Shown: positions 50,347 to 63,112 of the stretch, piece after piece
How positions within the stretch are numbered: the stretch's first letter is position 1
Layout of the letters: each line of letters starts with the position of its first letter
NCBI RefSeq assembly: GCF_003590095.1
Contig: NC_039481.1
Coordinates: 930,001-994,000 of the forward strand
Origin: Trichoplusia ni
Taxonomy: Eukaryota; Arthropoda; Insecta; Lepidoptera; Noctuidae
Direction: 5' to 3'
Length of the DNA: 64,000 nucleotides
Notes under the pieces: model-generated
Database searches by the model: none
The model's input: only the letters and a program-made list of their open reading frames with translations
What the model was told of the DNA's origin: nothing
Translations under genes and position numbers: made by a program

Positions 50347-51982
50347 AGGTTGTTTTCAAATTGTAGCGCTATTAACATAATCGTATTATGAGCAGTAATT
50401 GTGTATTACGTGTTTATATTTCAAATTCGTTTAGCGGAAATATTGTAAAGAATTAAAAACCTTAGGTCATTAAATGAAAAAACATATCAAAGTTAGCATT
50501 TTTGCATATCGCTTCCCAGTATGCCTTGCGGCATACCCGCTAAAGCCATGACTAAGGTTAAACCGTCGCTCAATGGAATTTCTTTGTTAAATTCAACTCA
50601 ACGAACCTGTATTCAAACGGGTGGAAAATAAACCTAATTCACTCGGAATACAGTTCAATTTTAAATAATTTATGTCCTGGGAAAACGACAATGGATCCGA
50701 ATGGTGTTGTTTATAGTTCTGCTGAAAGAACGCGAATTATTTCGAATTATGTGCGTAATGTAGCATTAGATAGCGTAGAATTATTAATTAGGTTTTGAGC
50801 ATTACACTCCCTTCCCTATCCCCCTTGTGAACATAAATAATGAAACGAGGCTTTAAAATTTCTAGAACATATCCAGTTTTACCTTTAATTAGATTAAACA
50901 CCGTTGTTTTTCAAAGCAAGACTTGTTTTTAGAATTCGGACCGAAGGACCATCTCGCAAAACTTCAGGACGTCAACATTCAAAGTCTTTTCGGATAATTG
51001 AAGCGACTCGTCTTAACTTTAAGAATAAGGCGTGAAAATGTATAAAGAACGAGTGGGCCGTATTTGTAAAACAACTTAGCTGATTTACTCCGGTCCAGAG
51101 CAAATGAAATTATCATAGAACAATGACTTGACAAGTGAATTTATTCATAAGTTACCTATTGTCGAGTTTGTGCGACTTGATTGTTTTCAGCCTACATTTT
51201 CATTTAATTTGATCTTTGGTACTTGGAATGTTTAATGGTAAGGAAAAAGGTTTTGTTAGTTTTACGTTGAATGCAAAGACTATTAGGTAATATCAAGATA
51301 TCTTATAGAGAAACTGATCTATTGGTTTTTACACATGTTAGACATATCCAAGCTCACAGATGTATAGATAGATTATCCTTTTTTGCAGTTTCATGAAAAT
51401 TACAATTGTATGAATACTTGAGACAAAGTGAAAAAACTATATTTTCTAAGTATTAAGTTTTAAATAGGTATCTAATGAAAAAAAAATGTTATGCGTTAGC
51501 GTCTTAGTAAAAGCAATTTGTAGAGTTTCAATCTTTTCAATATAAAGGAACGCAAACGTACGGTCATCACATCGTCCTGCCTCGACACTAATATACCTAT
51601 ATTATACACAAACAAAACAGTTTGTTTATGATTTTCTGCATAAACTTTTCGTACGCTTTGTTGGTCGGCTTCCAGTTGCACCGGATTCAGCTAGCGTTAA
51701 TTTTGAAAGTTATATTATAATGTTTTAAATGTAAATAAAGCGAATTTATTCAGTTCAACTTTGGTTCTGCTTCACAACAATATAATACATTAAAATCTTT
51801 TTCAAAAAAGTTTGCTCATTTAAAAATTACACCACCAAATATGAGTAAAAGGACTAATATTTTTTCCTATGCCTATCTATCCATAATTTATGACTTTTCC
51901 ATTGTTTAGAAAAAACATCTTTTGTATCCACTATTTGCAATGTATCCAGGTTCTTTGTAAACTGGTTTTCTATCAAACTTAC

Positions 51983-52127
51983 CTTCAAATCCCTCGAATG
52001 CCTGAGCTCTTGTCTCCGTGGAGGCTGTCCAGGCAGGTCGGAGTACACCAGGTTGCGCACCGACCCGCGGAACTTCGGCTCGAATATCACTGACGGGAGC
52101 GCTAGCGTTGTTAACTTTGAATTGTAC
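51983..52127 (-). CDS. Nrx-1: Neurexin-1 exon: C-terminal part of the first LNS (laminin-G) domain
   Basis: This internal exon of 145 nt encodes 48 residues plus the last base of a split codon. On the minus strand it follows a T-rich tract ending in TTTTAG at 52128-52129 and ends AAG before the donor GTAAGT (51982-51977). The peptide contains LALPSVIFEP followed by FRGSVRNLVY, the typical end of a neurexin LNS1 domain (hydrophobic strand, then F-x-G-x-V/I-R-N/D-L). There is no cysteine, which agrees with LNS1 lacking the C-terminal disulfide of many laminin-G domains. A basic, proline-rich linker (GQPPRRQELRHSRDLK) leads to the next exon. Intron phases are 2 before and 0 after; the phase-0 end matches the phase-0 start of the EGF exon at 17236. 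Neurexins are presynaptic single-pass adhesion proteins that bind partners such as neuroligins. The assignment is from recognition, not a database search. Another LNS/EGF protein (Nrx-IV, axotactin) is less likely because of the EGF exon that follows. Confidence 0.85.
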
Positions 52128-52270
52128 CTAAAACAAAACAATTTAGATGAACATTTTTATTCGTTGTCACAAGTGATTAAAAGGAGAACCTTTTGTTCAA
52201 TAGATTAATATTTAGCCCGACATGTTTAATTGCCTGAAGGCAGCTTGTTTTATTCTTTAGTAATTGGCTA

Positions 52271-52361
52271 TGGACTCACAACAAATGATCGTGCTCATCA
52301 CACAAACAGGGTGGGAATCGAACCCACGACCCCCGGTATAGCAGTCAGGAGACCAACAGGA
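52271..52361 (-). mobile_element. tRNA-derived SINE fragment (minus orientation)
   Basis: The B box GGTTCGATTCC lies on the minus strand at 52314-52324, followed by the shared tail TTTGTGTGATGAGCACGATC. The A-box half is shortened compared with the 34603 copy. It sits about 145 bp upstream, on the gene strand, of the LNS1 exon acceptor. Confidence 0.72.
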
Positions 52362-55300
52362 GAGTCAAAGTGATGATAAAATTATTTATTTTTTGGATTT
52401 ATTACCAGTATTCTCAACATGACAACTAGAATAATGAACGTAAGAACTTCTCCAATAATTAAGCGTACCGAAAGTTATTTTCCGATATCCGCAACCAATA
52501 TTGTCTTATCTATCTTATATTGTATAGATAAATAATACTCAGCATAAGCTCATTGCGGACCGAAGGACCAGTTTCATAACTGACATCTGCAGGACCAGAT
52601 TTAATAAGAAGCGAACACATAGTCGAGAACAATATTGTATGTTCACAAAACTCCTAAAGAAGAAAATGCAAGATATTTTCCACTTATCCATCTCAGCTAT
52701 AATGTAATTGGATTTGAAAAGCCATCCATAAGAACTTTCAAATAAAACCCATCCCCCTTAAAGCTGATGTATGCGTTTAAAATATTTTTAATAAAACACA
52801 ATTTTCAAAGAACATTCGTCACGAGGAACAGGGACAGCTAACAACAATTTATCTTGCGTCCTTTTCTGTTACAGTGCACCGAGGAACAATATTTCATGAC
52901 GCGGTCGCTGGGAGCTTGCTTTAAAATTGCTTTTACTCTATTTACAGTTGCTTTGTTCTTGGTACAAGCAAAGAAAAATGCTCAACTGTTTTAAAGGCAA
53001 GACTGAAATTTGACTATTTTATTTTGATACTTTAGTGTAAGTAAGAAAGTCTAGTCCCGAAATTTGAGTCTATTATTTAAGGTAGCCAGACTTGGTTTTA
53101 AGATTAAGTTATTAACGCTAGTAGCCCTTGTCTTTCAGGCTGTGGTGTGCCGCTTTTAGTGTTTATGTTTGCAATTATTAAGTTGGTATTGAAGTTAATT
53201 AACTGTCAGTACTGTATTCCCTCAAGGGATGACTAAGTTAATAATAGAGGTAAGGGGTCTATCGGTGTAAATATTATTACATTGGATGATGAATTTGGAA
53301 TTATATTTATTCATTGCAATTTACAGTTCTATAAAATTAAGGAGAAGGCAAACGTCGCGCAATGATGGCGACTTGATTGATCTATTTTTCTCTTAATTCG
53401 CTTAAGTGTCGAAAGCGAAATTCACATAATTCAAAGAAGAATGAACTTAAAAAATATAAAAGACACTTAAAATATAATTTTAATGGTGATCCAAGCTACT
53501 CGCTCAGAAAGTCACAAACCAAACTAAAAGCATCCAAAGTCATAATTATAATTAGGAAGAAAGCTACGGAGACGTCTCAACACAAACTATATCACAATTA
53601 CCACATTAGCACTACAGAGTGCAAACAAAATAAACTTATCTCAAGAAATTTAATTACTTAAACATGGAAGAAACAGTCGGGAGAAGGGAATTATTGCTTT
53701 TAAAAAACTCGCCTCCCAGTGGAGCTTTGCCGTTGGAATTCTGTAACGGCCTCCGAAAGTTAGGTAAAGATAATTTGCACGGAAGAAGTAATAAAAAGAA
53801 AAAAGCTGTTTTGTAAGATCATCTTAATTTTCATGATGACGAAGGTGGAGCAGCCGTGAGTAATGCGACAGGGGAAGAAATGCTTTCCTCTTGTTTCTGT
53901 AATTGGATTCTGATTTTCATTTATTTAAAGTCGTTAGGTACTTGATGCCAATCAAGTTTTGTACTGTAGGCAATTGTGTTAGAATGTTTTCTGTCAGTGA
54001 TAAACATTTTTCCAATATTGTTTTTAGTTACACTTTTACCTTGCTCTGAAATACAGTACAGTTGAGTACATTAGTATAACAAACTACTTATTTAATCTTC
54101 TTTAAAAGTTACCAATTTTTGATGGATGAATTGGATTTTTGAATTTAGGTGTTTTCCCTATGCATACATTTAATAAAAGCTTGCGTGCGTTTTAAGGATT
54201 CACTTTTCGCGAGTATTTGCTTGCTGTGTGGTCTACTAAAGGCAAACGTCTCTTTTTGTATGTTTGTCTCTGGCGCCGCATATGTGCAAATAAATATATG
54301 ACTGAGATTAGTGTAGTCAAGGCGTATCCGAGTCATATGTGTTCAAAATATGCTGCATTTAGACTTAGTAGACTCATAAATAAAATTGCCATCCTCAATG
54401 TAATTTGAACAAGTCGCCTTAAAACCCCACTAATTACGAACCTGCATCTTTACAAACAAAATCCGATCCTAATACTAGTCCAGCACTCTACTAAGCCATT
54501 GACCATCTTCAATCACCAGATTAAGATCTCAAACTTCGTAACCAAGTTGTAACGAAATGAATAGTTAATGCTAAATGTCTTACAAGTTTCGTCTACCTCA
54601 ACCAACTCCGATCTTAAGATAAGCTCTCGCCAAACTAAGGCTGGTGCTTAAGAAACCAACACTTTACTATTAATTTTCATTATTTTAGGCTTCATTCAGT
54701 ATGACACTTTTATAATTAAGTTTGGGATAAAGGCAGAGATAAAATTTTGGTAGGATTTTGTTTTTTTAATAATCGATTACCGACGTTTTGTAATCTCCTT
54801 TTTATATCTTGAAGTTTCAGAATATTTTAAGTATGACTAAGTGACACAATCGATTCTATCTTTTGTTTCTTTTAATTGTTTAGCGATTTAAACAGTAGTG
54901 ACTCACATCAACTTTGCAAGACTCATCAAAATTATTTGTATAATTAAAGGGAAGAAGACAAAGACATCTTCACTTGATGCTATTGATAATTCATTCAAAT
55001 CAAAATGAACCTTAATTATATTTAACACAAAAAACACTTTAACTAAATACTACTGTATCCGACAACCGAAAACCAATTATCTTGAAACCGCAAACCGCCG
55101 TCTGCAATATTTGTCAACTGAAATCATATGAACTTCAGACGAAGACAAATATGAATTGTTTGCAACTCAACTATGACATAACTATCACATTAACTCAAGT
55201 AATATTAATTTAATTCGACAAAAAATTATAACTATAAATATATCTAGTTACTGTGGCTATAAGTCTAACCTGGAATTCTGTCTAGACTTTCAATTGCAGT

Positions 55301-57767
55301 ATTCTGACTAAGCGCTGTCTATTATGGGAACGCAATAACTGTAATTGTGGAATCGATCGATTTCTAATGTTGGTTTGTACAATGTTGTCTGCATACTTAT
55401 GTGACAGTTTTACCAATCGGTTTGTTTTATTGTATTTTAATGTTATATTTTTGGGGAATGGTTAGGGATTGTTTATATTTGATCAGATTTATAAAAAAAA
55501 AATCAAATTAGAGTATAATCTTTTTTCCGCTTACTGCCAACCTTACGATTAATTCAATATACAGCGTATAACTAAATGAATAAATAAAAATAGTAGTCAG
55601 TCAACTTAAAAAAGTGGATCATTTTGTGTTACATACTCCGAGCGATCTCAATAACACGCGTGGGTAAACCGTTATGAAATAATTCACGTAAGTAGAGTCC
55701 AAGTCTAATATGAGGTCCAGTAAAATTTAATAAAGTCTAGCGCAGACCACCCTAAAACAGTTTGGACATAAAGTCCGTGTATCACGTCACATTATCCTCT
55801 AGTGTTGCGCTTTATTCTATTTTCTTTGTCCTAAGAAAATAGCACGAAATCGGGTCGCAGCCTTGTAGGGTGACCAAGATTTTAGTTAAAGTAGGACAGT
55901 CTCGAATAGTAATTGGGTTGTGAGAAAGTTTTGTTACCAAAATATAATCTAGACTCTATTTTGGATCTGTTATATTCAGAAGGTTTTGCAAAATTTATAG
56001 TACTGAAAATATATGTCTGACAAATTTGGAGTGCACTCAAAATTAGAGTTTGTCATATTGCAGAACGCTTGCATTTTAATGTTGACTTGAACAAAAATAC
56101 ATACATCGTGAAAAATAAACTCTTTACTTATTACGTTCCAGACAGAAAATGGAGGCACAGTAATAAGACGCACTTAACAATGGCAATTATAAAACCTGAC
56201 ACTTTTGTAATGTAATGGTTATAAAATAAACCCCTTTATCATTTAGCTTAGGACACTATTGTAATGGTAAAAGCACTTAAAACTACCACAAGTACCAAAA
56301 CTACAACCCACGAGAGGATTGGAATTTTCGTGTCGCATTTCGCCCCAAAAAGTCTTAACCATGGTCGCCCTACTCCCGAGGTCCGATAAAGAAGATTTCG
56401 CTTGATATAGTGCGAGTATACTCGCGGGTAATACTAAGTGTTCGCGCTGAATTCAACTATTATACGCCGGAACCAACTCACTACAAATGTACTGAATAAA
56501 TATACTATGGAAATGAGTTTTATAACCACCAGCGAGCAATCTACTCTTAGTTAGGGTTGTGATCCTCTGCAATGTAAGCGCCAATATTAAAAAAGCAAAA
56601 GTTAGTGGTCTTTGTTTGTTGTTGTCGTCTCTGCATGTATATTTGTTACCCCGACACACTCAAACTGCTAAACGGAAATCAATGAAATGGTAAAGAGGTA
56701 ATTGACATATTGAATTAAAAAATAGGCTATTTTTATCATTTCGTTAATGTAGTAATGATTTTGCAGCTATAACCGACATCCAAGCGGGCGAAGCCGCGAG
56801 CAAAAGATATATTTCGAATATTGTTCTTTTATCGTGATTTTTGTTTATGTCACTTAGAACGTTCTGGAAAATGAAGTCTCTGAACCACAAGCTCTTAAAG
56901 CAAGACTCTTGCCAGTGTAGGAGATAGGTAGCGTACTAAAATACAATTAAAAAAAAAGTTTATTCGTCACCATTCAAATCTTCAATACGTAGAGACCTCC
57001 TTTTAAGTAAACGCTCACAACTTCCATCCCCTCTTAAAGGGCTCCTACTACAGGTACTGTGATAACGTAAGTGTGATAACCCGTGGCCCATTTGGTATCT
57101 ACGATCGGATCAAACGGGTTGCAATTAGCGCCGAACATTAATTGAAATGTGGACGCCGATCGCTTATCGCACCATCAACGTAACATTCAAATGTATCGGT
57201 TTTTGAATTTAATTCAAATTATTTTGTTTATATTTTTTAATTAAAGCCAATGCTTCTGAATGGTTGCATGTTATTTTGAATAAGATCAGATTTAGTTTGC
57301 AAAATTTAAGAAGTGTATATTCAGAAGCTTGGCTCTACATTGACAGATTGATTACTTTTTGTCAGTTCGCGTCAAATTGTGCCGTCGTAAGATAATTGTT
57401 CATAGCTTGCATTATTACTGTTTACCCGTTTCTCTACATTTTTGAATTTAAATTGCAGTAAAACAATTCTATTATACATTATCTGTCACAAACTAAATAA
57501 ACAAGTCCAACGTCCACACACATTGTTGTAACAGCGAGAGCAAACACCAGCTAAAGCCTCTATAATAGCCAATTCAAAACATAATCCCGCCATCAGCTGC
57601 AGATTCAAGTGTCGTTGTTTTAAAACGGTACAAATTAATTGTCAGTGCATAATGACGTAAGGCCAACAGACGGCAGAACGTGCCTGTAGACGGGTTCCGT
57701 CGTCCGTAACGAGCCAAACCCGAACCTGTCATAACTAGGTCACGCAGAAGTGTAGTTAACACTTGAA

Positions 57768-57845
57768 AACTAGTTTTTACCGCGCGTAACTAGTTTTAGC
57801 CGGTGTTACCGCGCATAACCAGTTTTATCCGGATTTACCGCGCGG
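57768..57845 (+). repeat. 29-bp tandem repeat, about 2.7 units
   Basis: Units start ACCGCGCGTAACTAGTTTTA (57779) and ACCGCGCATAACCAGTTTTA (57808), each followed by an xCCGGxxTT end. Partial units flank them (from 57768 and to 57845). The 57.6-57.7 kb sequence beside it is also CpG-rich. Confidence 0.7.
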
Positions 57846-58330
57846 AATGCGAGTGTTAAGTTTTTCGTAAATAATAACGTGAAAGCGTTTCCTTGTCAGC
57901 TTTATGTTGTGTCGCACTTGGATTTAGTTTTAGTTTGTTGTTAATGCGAAATTTTATAATCCTGTTAAATGCTGGAAAAACTAGAACTTGTTTTACTGAA
58001 CTAACAAATACACTTTCCTTCCGGACTTTTCAAACCGTTATTACTAGACACTGTATACTTATAAATAGACATTCCTTCCATCCTTCCAACGTTTTCATTT
58101 GTGGCAATAAGAAAACAAAACACCAGCTGGACACATCATTTTTTTGTGTGCCATTAAAAGCTTGCATATTTGTCTCCGTCGAAACAGCAAACACAAAACA
58201 ATGCGAGGCACATATTTCATGGCAAGCAGACGCCATATGTCACATAGTCAGCACTCTTCCATTTTATACCCATAAAAAAAACTCTTGAAACGTAAAAATA
58301 GGAATGCCGCAACAAGATAGAAAGGAATAT

Positions 58331-58381
58331 AACCGGGTAACCGGGTTTACCGGGCGCCACTGGTTTATACCCGGGTAAACG
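58331..58381 (+). repeat. CCGGGT-rich near-palindromic cluster
   Basis: AACCGGGTAACCGGGTTTAC and then TATACCCGGGTAAAC lie within 50 bases: three tandem ACCGGGT-type words, then a CCCGGG palindrome. It may be related to the array at 57768. Confidence 0.45.
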
Positions 58382-58974
58382 ATTTATGTTTTGCACTAGC
58401 CTTTTCTAAATTCTGCGAACTTTGGAATTTGATTGAGTTGACATGTTGCATGTAGTGACTGTAAAAATAGGACTGTATTAGTCTGTGGGTAGCTATGTGA
58501 AGGAATGCGGAACGCAATTTAAAATATTGCATTTGACTTAATCGTCCGTCAGATAATTTAGAAAAAATATTGAGTTCGAGTTTTTTTATTATTTTAATAA
58601 ATCAATAAAATACGAAGATAAAAATCATCAAAGGTGAAACGCATTTGAGTGGGGTCTCGTGCCGCTTATCAGTTAAAAGTGTACTAATAAGGGAATATAC
58701 TATTCATCTTTAGGTACTGCGAATAACAAATAACGACGAATAACACACCATGACAGATAATTTTTGATTAAAATAACTCATGTATCAAAAGAAGTCTATG
58801 TAAAACATGAAACTAATGAAATATACATATTTATACTTAAAACTAGACAAAACATTAAATATAAAAACTGATTATCTGATTATTGTATGTATTCATTTTA
58901 TTTCTTATTTCTGTGTTATGTATACCTTTACATGTTTTTAACAATAGTGCACCACCTACCTCTGTACATACTGA

Positions 58975-59112
58975 TAATTTTCCTGTCCATCCAAAGGTTG
59001 TCTGGAAGATATCGCTTTTAGCGATAAGACCGCCATTGTACCCTAACATTGTATGTATTAAGAATCACAGCTGTAATTCCATGGTGTACAATAAAGAATA
59101 TTATATTATATT
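58975..59112 (+). repeat. Non-LTR retroelement 3' UTR-like fragment
   Basis: TCTGGAAGATATCGCTTTTA, GCGATAAGACCGCC and, near the end, GTACAATAAAGAATAT make up a conserved 3' end I recognise from lepidopteran LINEs, with an AATAAA signal at its tail. Open frames crossing it on both strands (64 and 88 codons) are incidental. Confidence 0.65.
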
Positions 59113-60287
59113 CTATTCTATAAACAACACAAAGAAGGGAATACTTTAAAATAAACGTAATAAATGAAATATTTCGTATGGCATCACTGGTAATAAAGAT
59201 CACTGTTATACCAATTAACACGCAATAGGGTTGCCAACATAAAAACTCTTAAAGCAAGCTTGTTGACCTGGAAACGTTTGGATGTATTCCTGCTAGGATT
59301 AAAGAGAACAGAGGAATTTGTATTAATGACGCCATATTTTGTGGGCACCATCTTGTTTTATCTCCTCTTTCAGAAGCTGCAAGTTATAAGAGAATCCAGT
59401 TTAAAATACAGTGTTTTTAGTTTTTGCCTAAATCTCATCAAATAATTATAGAGAAAGAGTACAGTATGAGAGATAAATACAAAAATATGGTGGGTGAGAC
59501 AGAGATGACGATGTTTTGTGTCCAACTTTAATACACTTACTGTTTATAAACTAAGCTTAACTGTACGTGTAGTTGAACATCTGTCTGTTGTTTTGCACCT
59601 TAAAGTACCAGGTTTTAAGACTTTACGGCTACTTGACATTAAGTATTCGTTATGAAGTACCGCAGTATTTGGGGTGAAGTATGTTGATTTTTGTCCCCGT
59701 TATTATACATGTTTGTTATTAAATAAATATGTTTACTTTTTATTCTTTTTATTCGGAGGCGGTTTAAATCATACTTATTAAAATTAACCATTTTACTTCG
59801 CAACAAAAACAATTGAAAAGTTGATACGAATTAAAACGCTATTAACAGATGCTTGGATAAATCATTCAAATGATTCTATCAAAAGTAAATGATTTTAAAT
59901 CGTCGAAATTCAGTCAATTACCAAGCTATATTCAAATTTAACTGCAAATAACTGGACTCTGTAATTCAAGGTTTAATTTAAAAGCATCATGCAATAGTAA
60001 AATTTTCTTTAAAAATTACACCAATAGTAATTACTGTGCCAATAAAAGTGAGTTTTAAAATAATACTAGATGTATAGTGAAAACAAAATGGCTGCGGTAA
60101 AATAAATATTGTGCTTTGGAGGTAATTGAAAACGAACTGTTCATGTTTTACAATTATCCTCAACTAAGTAATGCATGTTGTTTAAAGAGATCTGTTGTAG
60201 ACAAATAGATGTTTATCTTTTGCTATTTTCGAGTTTCAAGAATCTTATAAATACATATTTGAAAATAATATCGCTATAAAATTAAAG

Positions 60288-60525
60288 GTCATCATCATTC
60301 CCCTGCCCTTATCCCAATTATTTTATTTGGGGTCCGCGCAACATGACTTCTCCTTCCATACCTTTCTATCTGACGTCATCTCACAAGAAACATTCTTTGC
60401 AGCCATATCGTCTTTCACACAATCCATCCATCGTTTCTTTGGTCGTCCTCTTCCCCTATATCCATATACATCCATGCTCAACGCCTTCCACATATCAACC
60501 ACATGATTTTCATTCCTCTGCATAA
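60288..60525 (-). mobile_element. Non-LTR retrotransposon 3' fragment (C-terminus of the ORF and 3' end)
   Basis: The minus-strand open frame of 66 codons encodes HVVDMWKALSMDVYGYRGRG followed by RPKKRWMDCVKDDM. The GRGRPKKRWMDCV core is characteristic of the C-terminal region of reverse-transcriptase-endonuclease ORFs of LINEs (RTE-like) abundant in Lepidoptera. After the stop, a short 3' UTR (ATAAAATAATTGGGATAAGG) leads to a GATGATGACC tail, so the true 3' end is present while the 5' part is missing. This is a 5'-truncated dead copy. Its orientation matches that of the host gene. Confidence 0.8.
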
Positions 60526-61802
60526 CAAATTAAAGGTATAATAACAGAAATATAAAAAATACAGATAAAGTGAGAGCCCTCGCCGTTTTGAAGTCGGAAT
60601 TTTAATTATTTTAGCATATTTCTTTTGACTCCAAAAAAGTGCAATTGAGTAATCCATGAATTATGACACGAAAACAATTACTAAACTAGCTTCATACAAC
60701 AACAACACTTTAAAAATTTAGTCAAAATATCAAATGATCTCCTTTCCACTCACACGCCCGTGACTCAGACCACACAACTGAACGGTGAACTCAATTAAAA
60801 TTCCTAAGGCGTCCGTATCCCACTTTTATTGGATAATTCTGTGAAAAGAATACTTTTACAACGACTCAATGCGACTTTATAATGCTATGTTGATTTTGTA
60901 TTAACTAATTAGTTTGCGTTCGATTGCGTTTTATGTTAAGAAAATAGTTTTGGTGTCAGCTTTTATAGAGGACGTGTTTGGCGTAATGGAGTTCTATAGA
61001 TTTTAACGTTTGGGAGAAAGAATTTTCTGTATTTTTATTATACAGAAAAGTAGTATTGTTATTGGTCTGTGGAATTACTAGAGTTTGAGTATCAATTTAA
61101 ATTATTTGATGTTTTAAAAGTCAAGAAAGAATAGCTAAGGGAAGCTTAAGCAGTTATATTCGTGAAATATTTCGTCTTATACGTTGGTTATCCTTATCAG
61201 GTTGATTACGGCAACAACTCAAAACTATCAAAAGGTAACCAAAAAATCTTTATACCATCTTAGATCTGCACCTTAAAACAAATGATGTTTGAAACAAATT
61301 TCGGAACTTGCATCGCACGAGATCGAAATAGTTTAACTTCGTTTATAGTGAAGCACGGTGCTCTATAAAATTAAGGCAAAAAAGAGGACACGAAAATTTA
61401 CATAAATATTTACATTTTAATCAAGGACTGACGCACTAGCTTATCATAAAGTAGCCATAAAGTGAGTCAGCTTCCCGAAGGACTATAAAAGGGAACGCAG
61501 GCTGTTGCCGGCAACAACACATCAAACATATCCAATGTTTGACCAAATGTTTGACATGATTTGGTCCTAACCAAACAGTCATTTTGTTCGATTTTTAGGG
61601 TTGCGTTACTAACGGGTTAAAACGGAATCCTATTATTGAGGTTTCAATGTCTGTCCCTCTGCCCGTCTAACTCTCGCCAGGTTAAAAGACAGTTAAAATT
61701 TTCGAAACGAAGTGTGTCTGCTACTGCTACAACATACTAAAAATAAAGAACAGTGTGAAGCATATTCTTTCTTGTCAATGAACTGAATTGATTTCCTTTT
61801 TG

Positions 61803-61850
61803 TCCAGCAGTGGACTGCGATAGGCTGATGATGATGATGATGATGATGAT
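61803..61850 (+). mobile_element. LINE 3' end with (GAT)n tail
   Basis: GTCCAGCAGTGGACTGCGAT and AGGCTGATGATG run into a pure GAT microsatellite to 61850. This is the usual 3' terminus of RTE-like lepidopteran LINEs and the SINEs that use their machinery. Only the last few tens of bases are recognisable. Confidence 0.75.
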
Positions 61851-61856
61851 TTCCTT

Positions 61857-61915
61857 TAGCCTATTTGTACGGAACCTTAATATCACAATTCCGGCTCGCT
61901 CTTGACCAGTTTTTT
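61857..61915 (+). repeat. Remnant of the same repeat as 29636
   Basis: TACGGAACCTTAATATCACA, TTCCGGCTCGCTCTTGACCA and then GTTTTTT match the last part of 29636-29757. Confidence 0.6.
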
Positions 61916-62220
61916 ACAGACACGATCTAACCGGATATTTTCAGTTAAATTAGCGTGACCTTTATTAGGGGTCCTTCGGTGAATCAAGGGCTCAGCGTGG
62001 ACTCTTCAAGAGCTCAACGCAATTAGACCCAATTTGATGCGAGCACGGGATATTATAACAAATTGTTACTTGCGATGGCGGTTCCCCGAGTGTTATGGTT
62101 CCGCCTAATGGCCTTCCACTCGTAAAACCAACATATATTTGGAAGTTAAGACAAGAAATTACATGTAAAGTGTAACTTTATTCCTTTAAATAACGACTTG
62201 TATTACGATTTCAGACGTCT

Positions 62221-62236
62221 GGTTACCATGGTAACC
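62221..62236. promoter_or_regulatory. Symmetrical RFX-type X-box (GGTTACCATGGTAACC)
   Basis: This perfect 16-bp palindrome contains GTTACCATGGTAAC, which fits the X-box bound by RFX transcription factors. It abuts a second palindrome, CAGACGTCTG (62212-62221). It lies in the intron upstream of the neurexin LNS1 exon. Binding is inferred only from the motif. Confidence 0.5.
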
Positions 62237-63039
62237 GTTTCCAATATTCGAACTTTGAATTTTGTATTCTGTATTTAAATTGTAAGGTATCAATGTATTG
62301 ATAATTGAATCGTTTATTTCCAATGACAGCTGACAAACAAATGACAGTATCAATTTACTATCGAGTATAAATTCAAATTTATCCTTATAATTTATTTACC
62401 CAAAACGTACTGACACATAAATTCAATAATGTTGAAAGATCGCTAAAAAGGTGGAGAAATGAAATAATTAACACGACTATAGATTCTTATCAAATATGTA
62501 TAAAATAATAGCCACTCAGTCCCTAGAACGACGTCTTTATCTAGAAAATCACGGAATAAAAAGACAATAATCAGTTTCTATAAAACATATTGTACTCATT
62601 TCTTTGTTTTTGCCAGATCTATCTGAAATATTCCTGAACTACATTTTGCAATGTAGGTACACTAACCTTTACATTTATTATAATGAACCTCCGTATTGCA
62701 TAAACTTAGAACAAAGACTTTGATAAATTAGGACAGGCACAAACTTTAACATATTTTCTTAAGAATTAAGAAGTTTTCTGACTGTCAACTTCTTCCCTTG
62801 AGAAATGTCAAAAGAACAGTCATTGTAGAGGATAATGAACCGTAAGTCACGATTTTTAAATTCGTTTTTTGTGTGGATCCTAGTACTGACTACCGAAAAC
62901 TAGCTATCGAAATTTTGACTAAGGTCATGAGGACAAATGTAATGCTACTGTTATGATACGCCTGATAACACTGTACAAAAAGAATAAGAAAGAAAAAAAG
63001 TCGAATGACTATTCACAGACCTACTCAATATGCACACAC

Positions 63040-63112
63040 AATTTCATGAGCATCGGTCGAGCCGTTTCGGAGGATTTCAATCACATACACGAGAATTTTA
63101 AATAATAGCTAA
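63040..63112 (+). repeat. Short retroelement remnant
   Basis: TTTCATGAGCATCGGTCGAG and CCGTTTCGGAGGATTTC are followed by CACGAGAATTTTAAATAATA. The block ATCGGTCGAGCCGTTT recurs at 14157-14172. Both look like pieces of a common lepidopteran short element. Confidence 0.55.

Larger units (their letters stand above)
17237..51982 (-). other. Nrx-1: Neurexin-1 intron between the LNS1 and EGF-A exons
   Basis: This is the interval between two exons with matching phase-0 ends and consensus GT/AG borders, giving an intron of about 34.7 kb. No ORF inside it resembles a known protein domain. The recognisable content is repeats (SINEs at 28.5 and 34.6 kb, short elements near 21.7, 24.9, 34.8, 36.4 and 38.6-39.0 kb, LINE 3' ends near 39.4 and 40.2 kb, a minisatellite at 50.3 kb), one GC-rich island near 37.8 kb and a strong hairpin at 48.5 kb. 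Unlisted stretches of more than 300 bases, for example 22.1-24.1, 30.3-31.7, 32.0-34.1, 41-43.5 and 45-46.8 kb, are AT-rich and show nothing I can name. A small exon with no obvious domain could have been missed. Confidence 0.8.

Noticed and set aside
51496..51681. Open frame just downstream of the LNS1 exon on the same strand, considered as a further neurexin exon.
   Set aside because: No acceptor in the right place, no LNS or EGF features, and the phase-consistent partner is the EGF exon at 17236.
57893..58288. 131-codon plus-strand open frame, the longest in the window.
   Set aside because: The frame begins at TTG; the first ATG is about 17 codons in. It has no recognisable domain. At this base composition about one stop-free run of this length is expected by chance in six frames of 64 kb, by a rough estimate.
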